Shown here: positions 22,160 through 27,442 of the stretch, piece after piece
How the letters are laid out: every line of letters begins with the position of its first letter
Position numbering within the stretch: the first letter of the stretch is position 1
Assembly (NCBI GenBank): GCA_002431975.1
Contig: DJFA01000095.1
Location: forward strand, 4,045-31,486
Direction: 5' to 3'
Source: Ruminococcus sp. UBA5884
Lineage (GTDB): Bacteria; Bacillota; Clostridia; Oscillospirales; Ruminococcaceae
DNA length: 27,442 nt
Translations under genes and position numbers: made by a program
Notes under the pieces: model-generated
Seen by the model: only the letters and a program-made list of their open reading frames with translations
What the model was told of the DNA's origin: nothing
Databases searched by the model: none

Positions 22160-23662
22160 ATGTATATGGCTCTGTACAGAAAATGGCGTCCCCTTACTTT
22201 TGATGACGTTATATCCCAGTCCCATATCACTGAAACTCTTAAAAACCAGATTAAAAATTCAAGAACTGCTCACGCTTACCTCTTTACAGGCTCAAGAGGT
22301 ACGGGAAAAACTACCTGTGCCAGAATATTTGCAAAGGCTGTAAACTGCCTTGACCCAAAAGACGGAAATCCATGCCTTGAATGCGAAATATGCAGAAATG
22401 CTGATATGTCCGCCCTTACCGATATAATCGAAATTGATGCCGCTTCAAATAACGGCGTTGATGATATCCGTGAACTCAGGGAGGGAAGCCTTTATACCCC
22501 TGAACACTGTAAATATAAGATATATATAATAGATGAAGTCCATATGCTCTCGCAAAGTGCTTTTAATGCTCTGCTTAAAGTAATGGAAGAACCTCCGCCG
22601 TATGTCAAATTTATTCTTGCAACTACTGAAATCCACAAAGTCCCTGCAACAATTCTTTCAAGATGTCAGAGATTCGATTTCAGACGCATTCTTCCGGAGG
22701 ATATCTCAAAAAGACTTCTCTATATAGCAGAAAAGGAAAATATACAAACAGACCCTGACGCTGCCGCTCTTATCGCAAAACTCGCTGACGGCGGTATGCG
22801 TGATGCAATCTCTCTCCTTGACCAGTGTTCAGCCTTTTCCGAACGCATAACAAAAGAAACTGTTTCTCTCGCTTCCGGAACTGCCGACAGACACTATATA
22901 TCAGATATCCTTTCTGCAATATGCCGCTGTGATGCGGCTTCTGCCCTCAAATCAGTAAGCGAGCTTTATTTTATGTCAAAGGATATGCAGAGATTATGCG
23001 ATGAACTTTCAGTACAGTTCAGAAATCTTATGCTTATTAAAAGCTCTGTAACAGATACCGGCATACTCTCATGTATGCCTGATGAACTTGAAATGCTTAA
23101 AACACTTGCAGATTCAGTTTCACTTCAGAATATTCTCTGTAAACTGGATATTTTACAGCAGTGCTGTGCAAGACTTCCAAAATCAATAAACAAACGCACG
23201 GAATTTGAAATGTGTATTGTAAAACTCTGTACGGCTCAACTGGAACAAGCTGTTGTTGCTGTTCCGGTTCAGCAGCAGCAACAACAACCGCAGGCAAAAC
23301 CACGCACAGCCGCAAAAATCAATCCCAATGATTTTAAACCGCTTAAAATATGGCCGGATATACTCAGGGACTTTTCAGTTTCAAATCCTTCAATTGTCGG
23401 TACTTTAGCCGGTTCAAAGGCTTTTGTAAGCGATAAGTCAGATGATGTGCTTATCCTCGCCGAAAATCCGTTTTTTATGACTATATTCCAGAAAAATCCC
23501 GATAACAGAAAAGCACTCGAAAATGTTATTGCAAAATTTATCGGAAAACAATGCATAATAAGAGCAAAATGCATTGGCTCTCCGGACGAAGAACAGAAAA
23601 ATGCTGTCAAACTAATCGAAAAAGCTTCATCAAGCGGCATTCCCGTAGAAGCAGAAAACTGA
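22160..23662 (+). CDS. dnaX: DNA polymerase III subunit gamma/tau
   Basis: The clamp-loader ATPase that places the sliding clamp and holds polymerase at the fork. 500 residues from ATG 22160 (AAGGTGG 8 nt before); the frame extends upstream only into the SRP RNA. AAA+ landmarks: ALYRKWRP (4-11), Walker A GSRGTGKT (44-51), zinc-binding cysteines 63, 72, 75 and 78, Walker B IIDEVHML (123-130), ATTE sensor and the LSRCQRF arginine finger. A Gln-rich linker (VPVQQQQQQPQ) separates a C-terminal tau-like domain of about 120 residues. I saw no slippery A-rich frameshift site, so one product is expected. ybaB follows after 38 nt. Confidence 0.96.
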   Translation: MYMALYRKWRPLTFDDVISQSHITETLKNQIKNSRTAHAYLFTGSRGTGKTTCARIFAKAVNCLDPKDGNPCLECEICRNADMSALTDIIEIDAASNNGVDDIRELREGSLYTPEHCKYKIYIIDEVHMLSQSAFNALLKVMEEPPPYVKFILATTEIHKVPATILSRCQRFDFRRILPEDISKRLLYIAEKENIQTDPDAAALIAKLADGGMRDAISLLDQCSAFSERITKETVSLASGTADRHYISDILSAICRCDAASALKSVSELYFMSKDMQRLCDELSVQFRNLMLIKSSVTDTGILSCMPDELEMLKTLADSVSLQNILCKLDILQQCCARLPKSINKRTEFEMCIVKLCTAQLEQAVVAVPVQQQQQQPQAKPRTAAKINPNDFKPLKIWPDILRDFSVSNPSIVGTLAGSKAFVSDKSDDVLILAENPFFMTIFQKNPDNRKALENVIAKFIGKQCIIRAKCIGSPDEEQKNAVKLIEKASSSGIPVEAEN

Positions 23663-23700
23663 TTAGTAAAAATATATTTTAGATTAGAGGAGTTAAAAAT

Positions 23701-24051
23701 ATGAAAGCAAGAGTACCTAAACAGCCTATGGGCGGTCAGCAGCAGAATATGAACGCAATGATTAAACAGGCTCAGAAAATGCAGGACGAAATCACAAAGC
23801 TTCAGGACGATATCGAAGAACGTGAATTTACTGCAACTTCCGGCGGCGGAGCTGTTGAAGTAACACTCACAGGCAAGAAAACTATCAAGTCACTTACAAT
23901 CAAGCCTGATGTTGTAAATGCTGACGACGTTGAAATGCTTCAGGATCTCGTTATCAGTGCTGTTAATGAAGGCATTGCAAAAATTGAAGAAGTTACTGAA
24001 GACGAAATGTCAAAGATTACAGGCGGAGTTTCTCTCCCTGGTCTTTTCTAA
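23701..24051 (+). CDS. ybaB: YbaB/EbfC-family nucleoid-associated protein
   Basis: 116 residues. A small dimeric DNA-binding protein. Diagnostic features are the Met/Gln-rich N-terminus (MNAMIKQAQKMQDEITKLQ), the strand TATSGGGAVEVTLTGKK and the C-terminal helix DLVISAVNEGIAKIEE. GAGGAG precedes the ATG. It sits between dnaX and recR as in most bacteria, and its stop codon directly abuts the recR ATG. Confidence 0.95.
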   Translation: MKARVPKQPMGGQQQNMNAMIKQAQKMQDEITKLQDDIEEREFTATSGGGAVEVTLTGKKTIKSLTIKPDVVNADDVEMLQDLVISAVNEGIAKIEEVTEDEMSKITGGVSLPGLF

Positions 24052-24639
24052 ATGAATGCACTTCCGCTTGTACTGCTTTCGGAACAGTTCGCAAAACTTC
24101 CCGGAATCGGTATGAAAACTGCTCAGCGTCTTGCATATCATGTAATGTCAATGCCTGAAAACGATGTTCAGGAGTTTGCTGACGCTATGGTAAATGCAAG
24201 AAAAAGCATACATCCGTGTTCAGTCTGTCAGAACTTCACTGACGGCAGCGTATGCAGCATATGCAGTGACAATATGCGTGACAGAACTACTATCTGCGTT
24301 GTTGAAACTCCTAAAGACGTTTCAGCCTTTGAACGCTCCGGAGAATATAATGGTCTTTATCATGTTCTTCATGGTCTTATTTCTCCTATAAACGGAATAG
24401 GCCCTGAACAGCTGAAAATAAAGGAGCTTCTTTCACGGATAAACGGCACTGATGAAGTCATAATGGCTACCAATCCGACAGTTGAGGGTGAAGCTACTGC
24501 AATGTATATCGCAAAGCTTTTAAAACCTCTCGGCGTTAAGGTTACAAGGCTTGCATTCGGACTTCCTGTCGGCGGAACTTTAGAATATGCTGATGATATA
24601 ACGCTTTTCAAGGCTCTTGAAAACAGAAATGAACTTTAA
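24052..24639 (+). CDS. recR: Recombination protein RecR
   Basis: 195 residues. RecR forms a ring clamp that works with RecO/RecF to load RecA on gapped DNA. Visible: helix-hairpin-helix with LPGIGMKTAQRLA (16-28), a four-cysteine zinc motif C56, C59, C68 and C71, and a Toprim domain starting VVETPKDV with NPTVEGEATAMY. The ATG follows the ybaB stop with no gap, so expression is coupled. A strong terminator follows immediately and ends the SRP/dnaX group. Confidence 0.96.
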   Translation: MNALPLVLLSEQFAKLPGIGMKTAQRLAYHVMSMPENDVQEFADAMVNARKSIHPCSVCQNFTDGSVCSICSDNMRDRTTICVVETPKDVSAFERSGEYNGLYHVLHGLISPINGIGPEQLKIKELLSRINGTDEVIMATNPTVEGEATAMYIAKLLKPLGVKVTRLAFGLPVGGTLEYADDITLFKALENRNEL

Positions 24640-24643
24640 AAAC

Positions 24644-24677
24644 AAAAAGAACGGTTTTTTTTACCGTTCTTTTTTTA
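24644..24677 (+). terminator. Rho-independent terminator after recR
   Basis: AAAGAACGGT and ACCGTTCTTT pair around a seven-T loop, followed by further T. A-rich sequence on the left side means it could also act for the convergent minus-strand mazF transcript. Confidence 0.88.
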
Positions 24678-24709
24678 TTTTCTTAACAACAATATCGATG
24701 ATTATTATT

Positions 24710-24734
24710 TGTAGAGGCGACCCATTGGTCGCCC
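24710..24734. repeat. Single-arm palindromic repeat, locus G (diverged)
   Basis: TTGTAGAGGCGACCCATTGG followed by TCGCCC: the family arm with a G-to-A change and one extra C in the core. AATATCGATGATT precedes it, matching the flank of other copies. It lies 3' of both recR and mazF. Confidence 0.7.
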
Positions 24735-24738
24735 TTTT

Positions 24739-25080
24739 TTATGAAAGTCCGAAACTTATTGAAAGAGCAGTATTGACTTTGCTCATTGAAGGGCTATCCA
24801 ATGCTCCTATATGTTCTTTCAGACGTTTTTTATCAATGGTTCTTATCTGTTCAAGCAGAACTATGCTGTCCTTTGCCAGACCATACTGTGAGGCATTGAG
24901 TTCAATATGTGTCGGAAGCTTTGCTTTTTCTCTTCTGCTTGTAATTGCTGCGGCTATAACTGTCGGGCTGTGTCTGTTGCCAACATCATTCTGAACTATA
25001 AGTACAGGTCTTATTCCGCCCTGTTCCGAGCCGACAACAGGGCTTAGGTCTGCATAGTAAATTTCTCCTCTTTTTATCAT
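24739..25080 (-). CDS. ndoA: MazF/PemK-family endoribonuclease toxin
   Basis: 113 residues of the EndoA/MazF type, which cut mRNA at short sequences. IKRGEIYYADLSPVVGSEQGGIRPVLIVQND is the family opening (2-32, given in part as GEIYYADLSPVVGSEQGG). AAITSRREKAKLPTHIEL and LLEQIRTIDKKRL with R79-like and T-like active-site context follow. The Shine-Dalgarno AAGGAG is 9 nt before the ATG. No antitoxin gene of the MazE/EndoAI kind precedes it; upstream are only a promoter and the repeat array shared with the divergent helix-turn-helix gene. Solitary chromosomal mazF genes are known in clostridia. Any antidote here is unidentified. Confidence 0.92.
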   Translation of the reverse strand: MIKRGEIYYADLSPVVGSEQGGIRPVLIVQNDVGNRHSPTVIAAAITSRREKAKLPTHIELNASQYGLAKDSIVLLEQIRTIDKKRLKEHIGALDSPSMSKVNTALSISFGLS

Positions 25081-25134
25081 AGTTAAACACTCCTTGATTG
25101 ATTTTAACTAATCATATTATTGCCATTTTTAATT

Positions 25135-25164
25135 ATGATATGCAGAACTGTTATTGTATGTCAA
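25135..25164 (-). promoter_or_regulatory. Promoter of mazF
   Basis: Minus strand TTGACA (25164-25159), 18-nt spacer, TATCAT (25140-25135). The -35 box ends 8 bp from the first unit of the repeat array at 25173, so a protein on the array could reach it. Confidence 0.65.
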
Positions 25165-25172
25165 AAAAATCA

Positions 25173-25281
25173 GGTTGCAAACCGTTACCAACCGGTTGCA
25201 AACCGTTACCAACCACTTGACATTTTGGTTGATTAGTTGTATAATGGTTGCAAACCGGTTGGTAACCGGTTGGTAACCAAC
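25173..25281. repeat. Operator- or centromere-like array flanking a promoter
   Basis: Upstream block 25173-25214: GGTTGCAAACC, GTTACCAACC, and the same pair again, an exact 21-bp tandem duplication. Downstream block 25246-25281: GGTTGCAAACC, GGTTGGTAACC, GGTTGGTAACC and AAC. The units step by 10-11 bp and so face the same side of the helix. The blocks abut the -35 and -10 boxes of the promoter at 25217-25245, and the downstream block covers its predicted start point. The same units recur within the gene at 9574-11796. Confidence 0.95.
25217..25245 (+). promoter_or_regulatory. Consensus sigma-A promoter of the helix-turn-helix/coiled-coil gene
   Basis: TTGACA (25217-25222), 17-nt spacer, TATAAT (25240-25245): both boxes perfect. 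It is enclosed by the repeat array. A promoter this strong, fully boxed by repeats, suggests tight negative control. Confidence 0.92.
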
Positions 25282-25305
25282 TTTAAGGGAGGGAAAACAG
25301 TATCC

Positions 25306-25827
25306 ATGGAATCATTTGTTACAATAAAGGAATTTGCTGCTCTTGCAAACAAGACAACTCAGGCGGTTTATAAACGTATCAGCCAACAGGATAATATCAT
25401 TCAGAAATATATCAAATTTGATGGAAAATACAAGCTGATAAGCACTGAGGCTCTTAAATATTTTGCAGATGAACCGACAGAAGAGGAACAGGAACAGCCA
25501 GCAGAACAGCCGAAGCCAGAACCAAAGCCTGAACCTGAACCAGAAAAGCCGCTGCTTCCTGCATCTGACCTGCTCAACAGCACTACCAACAAACTTGTAT
25601 CATCCCTTGAAAATCATATTGATGACCTTAAAAAAGAAATCGAAACTTTAAGAAGTGAACTTGCTGAAAAAAATCTTCAGCTTTCAAATCTCAATGAACG
25701 TCTTGCAAATGAACAGGAGCTTCACAGACATAATCAGCTGCTCCTTGCATCTTCTGATTCAGACAGGGAAAAAGAAAAGGAACCCGAAAAACAAGGCGGA
25801 TTCCTTAAAAAAATATTCGGCAAATAA
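25306..25827 (+). CDS. Helix-turn-helix / coiled-coil DNA-binding protein, single-protein Par-like
   Basis: 173 residues from ATG 25306, 12 nt after GGGAGGG; an in-frame ATG at 25237 lies within the promoter and cannot be used. Residues 1-53 look like a winged helix-turn-helix (VTIKEFAALANKTTQAVYKRI, in part) of the kind that recognises DNA. Residues 54-83 are a Glu/Pro linker with KPEP repeats. About 90-150 are a coiled coil (LENHIDDLKKEIETLRSEL). A charged tail ends GGFLKKIFGK, an amphipathic basic end. I do not recognise a named family. The same architecture, with repeats in its own promoter, is known from the staphylococcal plasmid pSK1 Par protein and, more loosely, RacA. It probably binds the array and represses itself; control of mazF or a role in DNA segregation is inference. 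Confidence 0.75.
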   Translation: MESFVTIKEFAALANKTTQAVYKRISQQDNIIQKYIKFDGKYKLISTEALKYFADEPTEEEQEQPAEQPKPEPKPEPEPEKPLLPASDLLNSTTNKLVSSLENHIDDLKKEIETLRSELAEKNLQLSNLNERLANEQELHRHNQLLLASSDSDREKEKEPEKQGGFLKKIFGK

Positions 25828-25832
25828 CTGCA

Positions 25833-26810
25833 TCAGAAGCCGTTCCAGCCGTATTTATGTATTATTGCGGAATAATCCTTGTATGACGTATCAAGGTCTA
25901 CATCAACGGATATTCCGTCAACCCTGCCTGTGCAGGAATACTGCCACATCCAGCAGTAATCATTGTCAGACTGGCTTATATATCTTGCATACCACAGGTC
26001 AAACTGCATAAGCTCATCTGCATAAAAATAGTTACTGAGAAAATCAAGATTTGAATATAACATCGGATAATAGCCATTCTGCTGTATGTAAAGCAGAAAT
26101 GTCCTTACCATTTCAGTCATAAGCTCTCTGTTTCCGGCCGCCGGATTGTTTTCAAGAGTGCGGTATTCAAAATCATATGCAACCGGATATTCAAGACTGT
26201 ATCCGGATATGGTTTCAAGACAGGCTTTTGCTTCAAGCTCTGCCTCATCAGTGTCAGATGCATTGGCAAACCAGTAAACACCGCATTTAAGACCTGCATT
26301 CATTGCACCTTCAATATTTTTGCGGAAATTTACTTCTTCCTCAGTGCCTTCACCGGCTTTTATCATTACAAATTCAATGCCGGAATCCTTAACGGTCTGC
26401 CAGTCCACCTCACCCTGCCATTTTGAAACGTCAATACCCTTTATTCCGCCGTCCGTCACAATATGTTCATCATCATAAATCGGCGAACCTACGGGATATC
26501 CGCTGTCTGAGAGAACACCTTTCTTCATTATCATAAGGTCAAGAAGGTCAACTTTTCCGTCTTTGTTAAGGTCAATGCTTTTTATGTTTTCAGTTCCGAA
26601 ATCCTCTTCATTTACAACAAGATGACGGCTGAAAACAATAATATCCCTGATATCAGCAATATTATCGCCGGTAACATCACCATAAACCCTTGAATCAGCA
26701 TAGCTGATTACAGTGTCATCAAATTCATCATTATCCGCATATACTGCCTGTGCAGAGAATGCCATGAGTGCAGCCGCTGAAACTGCTGCTGCTGCAAGTT
26801 TTTTAAACAA
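25833..26810 (-). CDS. Secreted dockerin-GH25 lysozyme
   Basis: 325 residues from TTG 26810, which has AAAGGG 8 nt upstream; GTG and TTG codons at 26819 and 26816 are too close to it. Signal peptide about 1-25 (MFKKLAAAAVSAAALMAFSA, cleavage near VYA). Residues 43-100 are a type I dockerin with two calcium loops: D45, D49 and D53 (DVTGDNIADIRD), and D80, D84 and D88 (DLNKDGKVDLLD). Residues about 124-320 are GH25: GIDVSKWQG with D127, AYDFEYR with D213 and E215 as the catalytic pair, and a C-terminal DVDLD. GH25 enzymes cut the MurNAc-GlcNAc bond of peptidoglycan. The dockerin would tether it to a cohesin-bearing scaffold. A single gene, it converges on the preceding gene with a 5-bp gap and no visible terminator. 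Confidence 0.92.
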   Translation of the reverse strand: MFKKLAAAAVSAAALMAFSAQAVYADNDEFDDTVISYADSRVYGDVTGDNIADIRDIIVFSRHLVVNEEDFGTENIKSIDLNKDGKVDLLDLMIMKKGVLSDSGYPVGSPIYDDEHIVTDGGIKGIDVSKWQGEVDWQTVKDSGIEFVMIKAGEGTEEEVNFRKNIEGAMNAGLKCGVYWFANASDTDEAELEAKACLETISGYSLEYPVAYDFEYRTLENNPAAGNRELMTEMVRTFLLYIQQNGYYPMLYSNLDFLSNYFYADELMQFDLWYARYISQSDNDYCWMWQYSCTGRVDGISVDVDLDTSYKDYSAIIHKYGWNGF

Positions 26811-26839
26811 TGTCAACACCCTTTCATTAGTTTAATATA

Positions 26840-26868
26840 ATAATAACATATTAAATATGTTTTTTCAA
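26840..26868 (-). promoter_or_regulatory. Promoter of the dockerin-GH25 gene with an internal dyad
   Basis: Minus strand TTGAAA (26868-26863), 17-nt spacer, TATTAT (26845-26840). The spacer contains the perfect inverted repeat AACATAT/ATATGTT (26845-26861), which could be an operator. Confidence 0.6.
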
Positions 26869-26922
26869 CATTTTACAGGCAATTTCGGATAACTGCACAA
26901 AGCAGATATCCTTAAATATACA

Positions 26923-26940
26923 GAGAGTTGAAAAACTCTC
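26923..26940 (+). other. Leader hairpin before the aspartate kinase gene
   Basis: GAGAGTT and AACTCTC form a 7-bp stem closed by a GAAA loop, 15 nt before the Shine-Dalgarno. It is not followed by T, so it is not a terminator. It may stabilise the mRNA. No lysine riboswitch fits the 150-bp gap, and no convincing promoter was found there. Confidence 0.4.
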
Positions 26941-26969
26941 AAAAATAATAATTTCGGAGGTTTTCCATA

Positions 26970-27442
26970 ATGGGAGTAAAAGTAGTTAAGTTCGGCGGAA
27001 GTTCCCTTGCCGATGCAGGTCAGTTCAGAAAGGTCGCAGATATCATCAAGGCAGACCCGAAAAGAAAATATGTCGTTCCTTCTGCACCGGGAAAACGATT
27101 CAGCAATGATATCAAGGTAACTGATATGCTCTATTCATGCTATGAAATTTCCAGCAAAAACGGCGATATCAGCGGACAGTTCTCAAAAATAAGAGACAGA
27201 TACAACGGCATAATAGATGACCTTGGCATAGACCTCTCTCTTGACGGCGAATTTGCTGAGATAGAACAATGTCTCAGAGGTAAAGCCGGACGTGACTATG
27301 CCGCAAGCAGAGGCGAATACCTCAACGGCATAATCCTTGCAGCATACCTCGGATACGATTTCATAGATGCCGCAGATGTCATATTTTTCGATGACAACGG
27401 CACATTTATGCTCGATAAAACTATTGACGCTCTCCGCAAAAG
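26970..27442 (+). CDS. lysC: Aspartate kinase (5' part, runs off the window)
   Basis: First step of the lysine, threonine and methionine pathways: ATP-dependent phosphorylation of aspartate. The frame from ATG 26970 (GGAGG, 9 nt spacing) stays open to the window end, 157 codons. It begins MGVKVVKFGGSSLADAGQFR; KFGGSS is the kinase nucleotide-binding signature. VVPSAPGKRF (40-49), KVTDMLY (54-60) and RGEYLNGIILAAYLG follow, as in the clostridial branch of aspartate kinases. The C-terminal ACT domains, which would show feedback control, lie outside the window. Confidence 0.92.
   Translation, partial: MGVKVVKFGGSSLADAGQFRKVADIIKADPKRKYVVPSAPGKRFSNDIKVTDMLYSCYEISSKNGDISGQFSKIRDRYNGIIDDLGIDLSLDGEFAEIEQCLRGKAGRDYAASRGEYLNGIILAAYLGYDFIDAADVIFFDDNGTFMLDKTIDALRK

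Noticed and set aside
22015..22343. Small plus-strand reading frames across 22015-22343 and an upstream extension of dnaX
   Set aside because: They run through the SRP RNA, lack ribosome sites, and the dnaX start at 22160 has a proper Shine-Dalgarno.
23225..23310. Programmed frameshift site in dnaX producing a short gamma form
   Set aside because: The region is CAG/CAA repeats for glutamine; I found no A-AAA-AAG-type slippery sequence with a following stem.
25173..25281. CRISPR-like array
   Set aside because: Units are 10-11 bp, directly adjacent and near-palindromic, with no unique spacers and no cas genes; they bracket a promoter.
25237..25305. N-terminal extension of the helix-turn-helix protein from the ATG at 25237
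   Set aside because: That ATG overlaps the -10 region and lies upstream of the predicted transcription start; the peptide is translated repeat array.
26820..26969. Lysine riboswitch before the aspartate kinase gene
   Set aside because: The gap is too short and shows only one small hairpin; no five-helix layout or conserved lysine-aptamer blocks were seen.

Overview
The window looks like a chromosomal segment of a low-GC Gram-positive anaerobe of the Ruminococcus type (Oscillospiraceae). The clues are a dockerin-bearing secreted lysozyme, a very typical cellobiose phosphorylase, Firmicutes-style Shine-Dalgarno sites and sigma-A promoters, and the order SRP RNA-dnaX-ybaB-recR. The assignment to Ruminococcus is inference from family resemblance; no search was run.

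Layout. Left end (1-3.9 kb): alanine racemase on the minus strand, then a plus-strand set of a SLOG/YpsA-like protein, a membrane-anchored degenerate LCP-like protein and a TatD-type nuclease. 3.9-6.4 kb: cellobiose phosphorylase (minus) with its own promoter and terminator. 6.7-20.5 kb: one long minus-strand polysaccharide operon with a good promoter at 20523-20550. In order of transcription it encodes a polyprenyl-phosphate sugar phosphotransferase, ManC, Gmd, two GT4 glycosyltransferases, Rmd, the ABC exporter Wzm/Wzt (Wzt with a C-terminal extension), a coiled-coil/GT4/methyltransferase fusion, a small DUF4214-like protein and a two-domain glycosyltransferase. ManC, Gmd and Rmd together would make GDP-D-rhamnose. 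The locus therefore reads as an ABC-exported, probably D-rhamnose-containing cell-surface glycan, with the methyltransferase fusion as a candidate chain terminator. 20.7-21.6 kb: a secreted protein of unknown function.

Right part (21.9-27.4 kb): small SRP RNA with a consensus promoter, then dnaX, ybaB and recR ending in a strong terminator; a solitary MazF-type toxin (minus); a divergent gene for a helix-turn-helix/Pro-Glu linker/coiled-coil protein; a dockerin-GH25 lysozyme (minus); and the first half of an aspartate kinase gene that runs off the window.

Two repeat families stand out. (1) Intergenic palindromes with TGTAGGGGCGA ends occur at seven places, in two core versions. (2) A 10-11 bp near-palindromic unit (GGTTGCAAACC / GGTTGGTAACC and their complements) is tandemly arrayed, about one helical turn per unit, on both sides of the promoter of the helix-turn-helix/coiled-coil gene. 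The same units occur in two arrays inside the open reading frame of the glycosyltransferase-methyltransferase gene 15 kb away. This resembles a single-protein, centromere-like or autoregulatory DNA-binding system and is the most novel signal here.
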